Shown here one piece after another: positions 1-10,014 of a stretch of 64,000 bases of DNA. Source of the stretch: Brachycybe producta (lineage: Eukaryota > Arthropoda > Diplopoda > Playtdesmida > Andrognathidae); contig JAUPFP010000001.1 of NCBI GenBank assembly GCA_036925085.1, forward strand, positions 6,266,722 through 6,330,721. The letters are read 5' to 3'. The number at the start of each line of letters is the position of its first letter. Position 1 is the first letter of the stretch. The position numbers were made by a program, and so were the translations under genes. The notes under the pieces are model-generated. The model was not told where the DNA came from, searched no databases, and was given only the letters and a program-made list of their open reading frames with translations.

Positions 1-391
1 TAAATCCCCGATGGATCTTACCATGGTGCCGACATGAAGAACCGGCCGACAAGCCGAAACATGACGGACGTAGGACGGTGATGGCGACGGTGTTCCCCAC
101 ACCAGAAACCCCCACCCTCCCACGGTTACTTCCAAAATTATTGTATAAATAAATAATTGACACGGACACAGTGGTATTGAGTGAAAATAATGAGATAATT
201 TATTCAAGATAAATTATTAAAAACATTCACGTAGATTAGATGCACAAATCTCCTGGCTAATCCAGCCAGGAGGAGAGGTGAAAAACACCCAAACAAAGAT
301 ATGAAATGGTGGCCATCTTGGCCACCTGATGAATGAAGGGGCACAAAAACACAACATGCACACAGCATCCAAGGGTTCAACTCACTGCCCT

Positions 392-686
392 GTATATAAT
401 GGCCGCCGCCATTATATACCCCCTCAGGCTGCTCCACCTGGGGGTTGGCAGTGACCCTTGCTGGCCTTTATGTCGTCTGCTGGGCAGCCAAATAGCCAGC
501 CTAGCAGACGACAACAGGAATTTTAGTTCGGCTCCAAAAGGAGCAGAACTGGGTTGTCACAGAAGGCAGCGTAAAACTAAATTTGAAAACCACTATATTA
601 ATTTTTTTGGGGGGAAATTAAACCTCAAATTAGTCTCGTCAAGAACTCATTGGACCTTTGTTGCTCTGCAAAGCAGAGCACAAAGG
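392..686. repeat. Cluster of three hairpins
   Basis: Three inverted repeats lie within 300 bp. The first is a perfect 12-bp pair at 392-403 and 408-419 (GTATATAATGGC / GCCATTATATAC, 4-nt loop). The second is a 15-bp pair with one mismatch at 471-485 and 499-513. The third is a pair at 655-669 and 673-686 with one base missing. The stretch from 1 to 700 shows no convincing coding; the open frame at 333-803 runs into the TG repeat and has no recognisable domain. It could be part of an LTR or a foldback element whose ends I cannot place. Confidence 0.55.
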
Positions 687-715
687 GACTATAGGATCGT
701 GCACAAAAAGGCTGT

Positions 716-776
716 TTGTGTGTATATATATGTATGTGTGTATGTATGTATGTATGTGTGTGTGTGTGTGTGTGTC
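716..776. repeat. TG/TATG microsatellite
   Basis: A run of TGTG, TATA and TATG units ends in an uninterrupted (GT)n stretch just before TCTGGGCG. Open frames read through it on the plus strand are artefacts of the simple repeat. Confidence 0.9.
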
Positions 777-819
777 TGGGCGTTATTTCTCCAGATTGGA
801 TAGAGATATTTTAATGCGG

Positions 820-2095
820 TTTTTTGCATTATGTACGTTGGTATGCGCCGATGAACATACTACAAAATCAAATCAATTTATACAGTAGTTCATTAATTAT
901 TATTAATTTTCAACGAAACGTTCTGGGCGATATAACTCGGGAACGGGGCCACCTAGAATAATCAACTAACTTCTAAATGAATCTACACTCTGCAAGGATG
1001 CTACATATTTTCATAATTTTAAATTAACTGGAACTATTTTTAATCGTTTAATATAATTAATAAAATGAATTTCAATCTATTTTTCTTCTGCTATAGAAGA
1101 AAAGTAGATATAAATTCATTTTATGTTGTGAGTCACATCAGATAACACACTATTGTCATATTCTAACCCTCAATCTAAAACAAAAAGACCCCCTTTGCCC
1201 ACTCTTCCTGTACAATACACGTCATGTGTTATGATTCTCATAGCTTAACATTGTATCAGTACAGTTAAAAATATAAATTAAATATATTTATGCATATGCT
1301 TCTTAATATTCTAGTTTTATAACAAATTGAACAATAATGTTAATGAATTAAAACTAGAATAGCAAATTGAGTTAAATAAAAAGCAAAATAAAAAATTAAT
1401 AAAAATAGACAAATAAATTTTAATTAAATAAAAAGAATTAAATAAAACTTAGAACAGTAATCTTAATTAAAAACTAGAATAACAAATTGAATAAAATAAA
1501 AAGTAAAATAGATCGTAAATCAGCTATCATATTTTGAACCTCTCCCTAATACGATGCAACAAAGGTCTATAGGGTTCCTTGAATCCCTTGTTTTATGTCA
1601 TGTTATGAAATTATGGGCAGAAAAGAATGTAAGTAATTGATGCTGTTTCTAAAACAAAACGTAGCCATTTCCAAATTTGGCCTGATTTTTTCAAGAATAT
1701 AAGTTCAAAATATTCCCTCAACCCCTTCAAGTGTATATCTTGACCATAAGTAATGATCATAATCGGAAACTAACAAAAACGCTGAAAAGAAAACAAAAAA
1801 GTGGGCACATGTAACTTGTAAGGCAGATAAAGCGTCTGAAAATTATGCCAGCTCCAACTACTCTTCTGTAGAAAGCAATCATCTATCTCACTCACGTGCG
1901 CTTTCCTACAGACGATTAAATTGAATAGGATGATACCTTCAGTGGGAAGGTAAGAATTTAAGCACATGCTGGCTACAAAATTCTTGGTCAGTAATATCCG
2001 GCATTGGCGTTCGGCATTTTTTTTTCTTCAAAAATTAGCAAAATTTTTTCAATATAGCACCAAGCTAAAACTGCTAAATTTTGGTAAACGTAAAT
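820..2095. other. AT-rich intergenic stretch, no gene seen
   Basis: I see no gene here. The one structure worth noting is an imperfect hairpin at about 1062-1127: arms of roughly 29 bp around a 5-nt loop (GCTAT), with a few mismatches. The short reading frames lack any recognisable motif. Confidence 0.5.
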
Positions 2096-2099
2096 TGAC

Positions 2100-2660
2100 A
2101 TTTCACAGTTACAAGAGGTTTTCAAGAGCCATCCAATTTTGAAATGTTCACGAGGGCTTCAGTTTCGATATGCTTAGTTGGCTTCTCGTTTTTTTTGAGA
2201 GGCTTCAGGAACAACATAGTTCCAAGAGGCACCCCCGGGAGCCTTATAGTTTCAAGAGACTCCCGGGGGCCTTTCAGTTTAGAAAGGCTTCTGGGGGCCT
2301 TTCAGTTTTGAGAACATCCCGGCACCTTCAACAATTGCAAGAGACTATAGTACTGCCGGGCTTCTTTATCCAAAAAAACGTTTTTAATTTTCAACTATAA
2401 TGCAGTTTAAAATTTTATACGCATACACCATTAGACCTGTACATTTTATTATGTTGTTGACAACAAGAATAAATTTAAAAAAAAAGTGTTATACTTTTCA
2501 AAATACACTTTAAATGTGAAGTGAGTGCACCACTCGGCAGTGTTTAAAAGTGAATGCTTGGCGCACAGGCGGCTACAAGAACCCAGCGCAGACTGCATTT
2601 GCCAACTTGCCACCCGAGCCGCAGTAGTGCCTGGTTTAGAGTGAAAATGACTGCAAAATG
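2100..2660 (-). repeat. Interspersed repeat, copy 1 (inverted relative to 19.5-20.0 kb)
   Basis: The segment holds several degenerate units of about 27 bp built around CTCTTGAAACT and CCCGGGAG on the minus strand (about 2110-2350), then a GC-richer block at about 2520-2640. The reverse complement of both blocks matches 19480-20000 in a consistent order, for example CGGGTGGCAAG followed by CGCCTG and GCGCCA. Two copies sharing a two-part structure mark a dispersed element rather than chance similarity. No terminal repeats or target duplication were identified. The open frame at 2170-2400 is a by-product of the repeats. Confidence 0.6.
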
Positions 2661-2664
2661 CCGC

Positions 2665-4195
2665 CTATAAACAGAGCATTACAGAATGCTTTAAATCGGT
2701 GTAGAGCGTGTGTCAAAAGCAAATTATATTTTTTTTTGCAAAACTCAATTAACTCTGTAAGCTTAATTGAAACAGAAAAGTTATACTAACTTAAAATATT
2801 AAACAAACTACGATATTATCTAAATATTGTATAAATATATCATTTCCGTTGCGCGCCAAGAATAGTTGTTTATTTTTTTTTTGTCTTCTCCTAATGTAGC
2901 TATGGACAATTTCGTCACGTGACCATTTTACATGTAAAATTCATATGAGATTCGTAGAAGAAAAAAAACTACTTTGTCAAATACAAAACAAAAATAAAGT
3001 GTTTACACTTTGCCGACATAGGACATCGTCAGATGGGCGATCGATCCATTATGTTGCTACAGTAACAAACAAGTGTTTGGAGAGAGCTAGCTATATAGAA
3101 ATAATTTCAACTACGTTTCGAAAAACGTTGCTGTGTCCACCTTTACTTTCACTCATATGTGACACAGACCCAGCAGCAGCTGGACACAACAACGATTTTA
3201 CGAGGCTGCCGCTTGCTTGCAATCATCATTGGTGCACTTGTACGAACTGCAAGAATTATTACAATAAGGACTACAAAGTGCTATTAATTTTATTTTGTAA
3301 TTTTAGTTACACATATAAACTTGTAAATCAACTTCCTAAACACTTGGCTAATTCACAAAAGACACTGGAAACTTTACGGATAAAGTAAGTGTAACTAATT
3401 CGATAAAAATGATTATTATTATTCTGCATGCATGTCGTAGGCCTTTATGCAAAGGGCCTGACTTGGTTTTTTTTTGTCAATTAATGTTTGTTAAGCGTTA
3501 TGCGTATAGGAATTGTTTGTGAATGTTTTTTTTTATTAACAGCTTGCAATTGCTTTTTTGGTAGTGTGACCACTTTCAGTAAAGCACTCCACAAATATTG
3601 TTATACCTAAGAGCTACAGAAATTGAGTAATCAATAATACTCTGGTGACAATACGCAAATTACCATGGCAAACTGTTTTATTCAGAAAAGAATGACTTTG
3701 TTTTTTTTTAACAGAGAGCAAACACAAAGCCTACTGTTTTCAGTACTTGCATTAACCTATTTGCAGCTCAGAGCAGGTACTAAGCAACTAACTGCCTCCC
3801 CCCCCCCCCCCCCCCTTTCGTCATTTATGATGGTTTTAAATATGATTCGGTATAACTTCAATTTTCCAGTTTTGAAAGCAACAAATTCACTTAGAAAATT
3901 GTCCATATTAAGTTTTACCAAATGTTACTTTTTGTAGACATGTTAAACCATTTAGCCTATTTTGGAACATCATTCTTGGATAGCTTTTATTTTCTTCAGT
4001 TCATGGTGTGCCTTTCTTATGTTCAAAGTCAATTCAACTCAGTACACCTGTACTGCCATGTGTGAGGAGGGGGTGATAATTCATTCCCGATCACAAATGA
4101 TTGTCATTTAGACAAAGTTTAGACATCATCGTTTAATTGAAATCGTCCTAACACGGAACTATTTGCAGAAAGTGTTCCATAGTCTAAATACATTT
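2665..4195. other. Intergenic stretch, no gene supported
   Basis: The region contains short open frames (for example 2945-3388, 147 codons) with no recognisable domain, plus a long poly-C tract at 3799-3816. Nothing here supports a gene. The 147-codon frame has mixed composition and could be decayed coding sequence, but I cannot identify it. Confidence 0.45.
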
Positions 4196-4204
4196 GGAGA
4201 GAAA

Positions 4205-4565
4205 AAAAGGACTAAAAATATGCATCAGTTCTTGCTTGCAATTCTTTGATTGGCTTTGAATGGCCATGCCTACTTATACGAGGATTTCTAGTCAGGATGC
4301 CATCTAACAATGCAATGTTTTCTTCATTTAGCAGACGTTCAAGTAGGGCAAGGTTTTGCTCTGCTCTACGGTTTGCCAGGGATTCCCACTGTAGCTCATA
4401 TATCATTAGTGTCACACTGTCAGAAAACATGTATTTACCTTTAACAAATCTTGCAGCTCTACACTGTACCTTTTCTATTTCATAAATTAAATTAACTCCA
4501 TATGGATTCCAAATAAGTGAACAATATTTCTAAAAGTGGTCTTACAGGAGTCAAATAACAAACTT
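4205..4565 (-). pseudogene. 3' fragment of a non-LTR (LINE) reverse transcriptase
   Basis: The minus-strand translation gives the C-terminal end of a LINE reverse transcriptase. The order is a VRPLLE-type block, a one-base frameshift, a C-S-L-I-W-N-P-Y block, the E-K-V-Q-C-R-A-A-R-F-V helix, an S-V-T-L-M-I-Y-E-L-Q-W-E-S-L-A-N-R-R block, and R-T-D-A-Y before a stop. The expected S-F-F-S-P and L-W-N blocks continue after that stop. This order is typical of CR1/L2/jockey-like elements. The catalytic YxDD region is absent, so only the 3' part survives, which is the usual 5'-truncated state. It could come from the same family as the 5' fragment at 30.2-31.6 kb, but the two do not overlap. Confidence 0.75.
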
Positions 4566-4675
4566 TTTTTTTACATTTTCTGTGCAATATTTTAATGTAT
4601 GCTGTATGAACCGTAGCCTATTATTGGCTATGCTCACTGATTTAGTTATATACCTTGGTTTAACTTTTTCCAGAA

Positions 4676-4706
4676 ACTTACTTTGGAAGGAACTTCCAAA
4701 GTAAGT
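4676..4706. repeat. Perfect 14-bp palindrome with 3-nt loop
   Basis: The arms ACTTACTTTGGAAG (4676-4689) and CTTCCAAAGTAAGT (4693-4706) pair perfectly around GAA. No gene context explains it. Confidence 0.8.
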
Positions 4707-4709
4707 CTG

Positions 4710-5228
4710 GTGTGCAAAAGTCTTTTATCACATTTGCAATTAAAATGTATGCAATGACAAATTTAATATAATCTTTCTGTAAATATTGTCAATGTGATCG
4801 CAGTTTTACACACGAGTACATATTAAATTCTTGTCTGCAAAACAACTAACTACATTGCAGAAATCCACCTAGTTCTTTCGACCTTCACCTATAAAAATGC
4901 TGTTTATGACATGATTCGTCTGACATACTGTATTTCTCACAACTTATCTCATTATATTTGAATGTGACATGCTAGTAACAATGTCCATCAAAAATCTCAT
5001 TTAGATTTGCATCAATTTATTCTCATAAATAAGCCAATATCCAAATTGAATACATCCCCCATGTGTCAGATGGAAGTTTTCTATCTCTTAAGAATTGATG
5101 TCTTTTCAAATGTCTTACAAAACATGCAATAACTCATATGTCACAACCATAGCAACAATAATCCTTCTCCTCCTCCTCACAATTTAAAAAAAAATATATG
5201 TTTTCGTCGTTTTGTTCTGAATCAATAA
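4710..5228. other. Intergenic stretch, nothing seen
   Basis: AT-rich sequence between the palindrome and the large inverted-repeat element. I found no coding potential, RNA gene or repeat structure that I can support. Confidence 0.5.
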
Positions 5229-5549
5229 GATCTAATAACTTGTACACACATGAATTAAATGAATTCAAATTAAATGTGTTTATGTGAATTTATACGGAAT
5301 CCAGTTAAGGACACGAACCAAATTAAAAATTGACTTTATTATTAATATTTTAAATTGAAATACTAAATCATTATTTTGTCAATAGTTTATTTTATTATAT
5401 TTAAGTATTAACTCAATATTTTCAGATTATTAACTGAATAAATTGAATTCGACATATTGTTTGTTTCTCATTCACAGGGCTCTGTAGAACACATTATTTA
5501 AATGCATTTAAATTATCAGTTGTGTACTAGGTACAAGACTCTAAAGCGG

Positions 5550-5990
5550 CCCCTTTACACCTACATTATGTCTTGAATAAATTTATAAATTAATTTATAA
5601 ATGTGACATTGCATGTGTACAACGACGTGAATGTTAAATTATTTGTTCACGGTTGCATTAATGTAGAAAATGTTCTATTTTTTCTTAAATGATCACGTCT
5701 ACTAGAGCGCTTTCTCAGGATCACCATCATTCTTATGTAATTTACAAAGATATATACGATGCGCTCTTCCCAATATATATACTATAAAACTGAAACAATA
5801 CGCACTGTTCTGCGCATTTTATACAAGTAAAAATGTTCGAATACTTTTACTTGTGTATAACTGCCGATTGACACAGATAAATTAATTTATACATTTTATG
5901 TACCAAATCATTAACGAAAACATTCATCATTTAATTGACACAAATATGTAAGTAAAAATTGTAGGTGTAAAGGGGGCTTTAGAGAAAACA
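5550..5990. mobile_element. Nested MITE with 27-bp terminal inverted repeats
   Basis: The left end reads CTCTAAAGCGGCCCCTTTAC and continues ACCTACA. The right end, read in reverse, is CTCTAAAGCCCCCTTTACAC and continues CTACA. The interior is AT-rich, non-coding, and includes an imperfect hairpin near 5822-5866. It lies only in the left arm of the surrounding inverted repeat, so it inserted after that structure formed. The target duplication is not obvious. Confidence 0.65.
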
Positions 5991-6078
5991 AAATGATGAA
6001 TATCTATAAAGCAACTGTAACAAGTATAGCCTCTTATTACGGGACCAGAGGGTTGGGTTTCTTGTTTGATCTGAGGCA

Positions 6079-6153
6079 GAATATATTTTAAACAATGGTG
6101 GATTCAGATTGAGGTGGTCTCAATCTGAATCCACCATTGTTTAAAATATATTC
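6079..6153. repeat. Perfect 35-bp palindrome with 5-nt loop
   Basis: Arms 6079-6113 and 6119-6153 are exact reverse complements around GTGGT. The right arm is continuous with the inner arm of the big foldback element, so the left arm is the secondary copy. Confidence 0.9.
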
Positions 6154-7888
6154 ATGAGAGACTTGCTGCAGGATGATACTCGGAGGAGATTGCAGTAGCT
6201 GCATGCTCTAGAGGATGCTGCCGCAGCTGTAGATTTTTCTGGGCTGCTCAGATTTCTACCACATATACAGTAGGTCTATTCAGGAGCGTTTTTTTTTTTA
6301 ATTTTATCTCCGCCTTTCAGTTCGGCTTAAGTGACACACCACCAATAGCTTGTTTTTTTATTATTAACAATCAAACTGTTAATTCATTCAAATTCTATTT
6401 TGAGGGCGCAAGTGCAAGAGTTCCTCAAGTAAATCATTCAGAAAGAGAAGAGAGTGCAGCATAAATGAAATTTCTAGACTAAGTTACCTGGTACAATAAT
6501 ATTTGCCAACTCAAGATTCCTGGTTGAATTATTTACTTTAAACAAATAGCTATTTGTGCAATTGTTCTGAATGGTGGTGGTTCTTTTTTTTTTGGTTTGC
6601 CCTGCACTTGAGCATATTAAATTGGTGTAACACCCTGTATTTCATAATTTGGGGTTAATGCTAGCCTCGGGGGGCCTCTGAATGAGAACAAGTTATAGAT
6701 GTTACCTTTTACCTTATCGTTGGTACTAGGAATCATTCTTCACTGATTCCTAGATCTAGCCTAGCATATTCGAAACGACATAACTTGACGAAAGACAAGT
6801 TAGTTGCCCTGATAATTCTTTTAATGCATTCTCAACTGGTAAATACATAAAACAGATTCATATGCGACATTGCGATGTCCACGGACCTATAAAACGTGAA
6901 CAGGAGTTTCGTGACTAAGCGAATGGGCCACAAATTACTTGAGACACGGGTATACCTTTAGCCTGTCTGTTTGCCATCCACCTCCTTACGGAGGAGGACA
7001 AGATGCCCCCGAGGCTAGCATTAACCTCAAATTATGAAATACAGGGTGTTATACCAATTTAATGTGCTCAAGTGCAGGCCAAACAAAAAAAAGAACAACC
7101 ACCATTCAGAACAATTGCACAAATAGCTATTTGTTTAATGTAAATAATTCAACCAGGAATCTTGAGTTGGCAAATATTATTGTACCAGGTAACTTAGTCT
7201 AGAAATTTCATTTATGCTGCACTCTCTTCCCTTTCTGAATGATTTACTTGAAGAACTCTTGCACTTTGCGCCTTCATAAAATAGAGTTTGAATGAATTAA
7301 CAGTTTAATTGTTAATAATAAAAAAACAATATATTGGTGGTGTGTCACTTAAGCCGAACTGAAAGGCGGAGATAAAGTAAAAAAAAAAACGCTCCTGAAT
7401 AGACCTACTGTATATGTGGTAGAAATCTCAGCAGCCCAGAAAATCCACAGCTGCTTCAGCATCCTCTAGAGCATGCTGCTACTGCAAACTCCTCCGAGTA
7501 TCCTGCAGCAAGTCTCTCATGAATAAATTTTAAAAAATGGTGGTAAACGCCTTTAATCAGTGATGTATAAAAGAAGTGTTATACCCTCGACACACATACA
7601 CAGTTAAATGCATTTAAATATTAAACACGTTCTACAGAGCCCTGGGAAAATCAAATGGACAATATGTCGAATTCAATTTATTCAGTTAATAATCTCAAAA
7701 TATTGAGTTAATACTTAAATATAATATATATTACATAAACTATTGAAAAATATTGATTTAGTATTTCAATTTAAAAATATTAATAATAAAGTCAATTTTT
7801 ATTTGGGTTCATGTCCTTAACTGGATTCCGTATAATTCACCTAAACACAACTAATTTGAATTCATTTAACTCATGTGTGTACAAGGTA

Positions 7889-8077
7889 TTAGAAAGAAAT
7901 GAAAGAAGGTTTGGAGGGGGAGGGAAAACACTTTTTTTTCACTTTGAAAGTAAATTAGGGTAGGATAGGTTAGGTTAGGTTACCGAACCTATATTCTAAC
8001 CTAATTTACTTTCAAAGAGAAAAAAAAAAGTGTTTTCTCTGCCCCTTCTCATCTTTATTTCGTTTCTTTCTAACACT
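7889..8077. mobile_element. Small foldback MITE with central TTAGG-like repeats
   Basis: The ends read GTATTAGAAAGAAATGAAAG on the left and, in reverse, GTGTTAGAAAGAAACGAAAT on the right. The arms continue inward for about 75 bp through AAAACACTTTTTTT and CTTTGAAAGTAAATTAGG. The loop contains GGTTAGGTTAGGTTA. The element abuts the right end of the 5232-7891 foldback element and has no coding content. Confidence 0.7.
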
Positions 8078-8524
8078 TCCTTGTTAAAATAGGAGAGAGA
8101 GAGACTGGCTGCAAGAAAATCGGGAGTAGATTGCAGTAGCATTATGCTCTAGAGGATACTGCCGCGGCTGCAGATTACTCTGAGCTACACAAATTTCTAC
8201 CACATATATACTTTGTTTTGCTCTGTCACACAACTCACAAAAATAATCCATAATAATAAGCCAGAACTGAGCTTCATTGCCGAACACGCAATGTTGACAA
8301 TGTGACAGCAAAGAATAATGTTTATAGTCTTTCGTTGCGAGTGCGGCTGCACAACTGGCTAGAAAGTAATTTTTAATAATAACCGCAAATCGACCAACCA
8401 ATATAGATTAATAATTATTATACTGTATAAAGTAGGGTATTGGGTCTCTTTCTCTCCGTTGCACGAACGGCAACTTTCGTCAATATAACTATAACCTAAT
8501 TTAGAATACCACAAATAATTATCT

Positions 8525-8584
8525 ATTAATATTATTATTAATAATAATAATAATAATAATTATTATTATTATTATTATTATTAT
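8525..8584. repeat. (ATT)n/(AAT)n microsatellite
   Basis: ATTATT units switch to AATAAT and back to ATTATT, so the tract is itself palindromic. Flanking sequence from 8085 to 9100 is AT-rich with no supported gene; the 105-codon minus-strand frame at 8084-8401 has no recognisable domain. Confidence 0.85.
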
Positions 8585-9116
8585 CTATAAATAGTAAAGT
8601 GAGCAAGGGGATGATGGTGTTAATCATTATGAAAAATATATTTCAGTCCTATCAACAATAAATAATTATAATGAAAAAACGAAGTAACAAAAAAAAAAAT
8701 AGTAGTAAAATATGTATGAAGAAGAAAAACTCATGAATTCCAATAGAATCTAAATATTTTATAAAACGTTTTTTTTTTTAAATAATGATAGTGAAAACAA
8801 TTAAAATCTGGGTATAGGTAAAATAAACTAAATACATACTAGGACTGTGCAGAGTTGGAAAAACTCATGTTTTTTTTGGAAAAATATCAAAATATGATTA
8901 TTTTTTTACAATATCATATTTTGTATAATGTATATCATATTTAATGTTTTAACGTGAAATTCACTTTTTATTCCGGCATATAGACATTTGCCCTAAAACC
9001 ACTTTTTTGTTCTATGTTTTCATACGGTTTAGTGTCTTTCGGTAGAATATGTAAAGTAGGTTATGTGCGCCATAGGCACGCAAAAAACGCCAAATGGCGT
9101 CAATTTACACTACTGA

Positions 9117-10008
9117 TTAGGGCAAATGTTTCTTTAGGGTAAATAGTTTTAGGGTAAATGTTTCTTTAGGGTAAATGTTTCTTTAGGGCAAATGGTTTTA
9201 GGGCAAATGGTTTTAGGGCAAATGTCTCTTTAGGGCAAATGTCCCTTTAGGGCAAATGGTTTTAGGGCAAATGGTTTTAGGGCAAATGTCCCTTTAGGGC
9301 AAATGGTTTTAGGGCAAATGGTTTTAGGGCAAATGTCCCTTTAGGGCAAATGGTTTTAGGGCAAATGTCCCTTTAGGGCAAATGTCCCTTTAGGGCAAAT
9401 GGTTTTAGGGCAAATGTTTCTTTAGGGCAAATTGCTTTAGGGCAAATGTCCCTTTAGGGCAAATGTCTCTTTAGGGCAAATGTCCCTTTAGGGCAAATGT
9501 CCCTTTAGGGCAAATGGTTTTAGGGCAAATGTCCCTTTAGGGCAAATGTCCCTTTAGGGCAAATGTTTCTTTAGGGCAAATGTTTCTTTAGGGCAAATGT
9601 TTCTTTAGGGCAAATGGTTTTAGGGCAAATGGTTTTAGGGCAAATGGTTTTAGGGCAAATGGTTTTAGGGCAAATGTCTCTTTAGGGCAAATGTCCCTTT
9701 AGGGCAAATGGTTTTAGGGCAAATGTCCCTTTAGGGCAAATGTTTCTTTAGGGCAAATGTTTCTTTAGGGCAAATGTTTCTTTAGGGCAAATGGTTTTAG
9801 GGCAAATGGTTTTAGGGCAAATGTTTCTTTAGGGCAAATGGTTTTAGGGTAAATGTTCCTTTAGAGCAAATGGTTTTAGGGTAAATGTTCCTTTAGGGCA
9901 AATGGTTTTAGGGCAAATGTTCCTTTAGGGCAAATGTTCTTTTAGGGCAAATGTTCTTTTAGGGCAAATGGTTTTAGGGCAAATGTTCCTTTAGAGCAAA
10001 TGTCCATT
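9117..10008 (+). repeat. Minisatellite of alternating 15- and 17-bp units
   Basis: About 55 tandem units of two forms: a 17-bp unit GGGCAAATGTCCCTTTA (with TTTC, TCTC or TTCC variants) and a 15-bp unit GGGCAAATGGTTTTA. They are mixed in irregular runs. The first and last few units are more diverged (GGGTAAATG, AGAGCAAATG), as expected at array edges. A single inverted unit (GACATTTGCCCTAAAACCAC) sits at about 8980-9002, before the array. The right flank gives GAACCGCCCCCAAAA. No open frame runs through the array. Spacers are too short and too similar to the repeat for a CRISPR. Confidence 0.92.
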
Positions 10009-10014
10009 TAGAGA

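Larger units (their letters stand above)
5232..7891. mobile_element. Large foldback (inverted-repeat) element, about 2.7 kb
   Basis: Outer arms at about 5232-5530 and 7597-7891, and inner arms at about 6130-6676 and 7006-7545, are reverse complements. Examples are AACTTGTACACACATG near 5240 against CATGTGTGTACAAGGT near 7873, and GGTAATACAGGGTGTT-like sequence beside the central loop on both sides. The central loop is about 6677-7005. The left side has two extra pieces with no partner: a nested MITE (about 5550-5990) and a perfect snapback palindrome (6079-6153). Arms are highly similar but carry scattered substitutions, so this is an old insertion and not an assembly mirror. No transposase is visible. 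It may be two copies of one element inserted head to head, or a long-TIR element. Confidence 0.75.

Noticed and set aside
333..888. Overlapping open frames of 156 and 76 codons
   Set aside because: They run through hairpins and a TG microsatellite and have no domain or codon pattern suggesting coding.
2945..3388. 147-codon plus-strand frame
   Set aside because: Cysteine/histidine-containing, but with no regular spacing, no splice context and no family I recognise.
5232..7891. Assembly artefact mirroring one sequence
   Set aside because: The arms differ by many substitutions and by arm-specific insertions, so both are real DNA.
7957..7977. TTAGG telomeric repeat of arthropods
   Set aside because: Only three units, located in the loop of a small foldback MITE. 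A similar two-unit run occurs near 59645. Too short to mean a telomere.
9117..10008. CRISPR-like regular array
   Set aside because: Units of 15-17 bp are contiguous with no unique spacers, and the DNA is clearly eukaryotic. It is a minisatellite.
9117..10008. Interstitial telomere array because TTTAGGG occurs in every unit
   Set aside because: The motif is only part of a 15/17-bp unit and is never tandem by itself.
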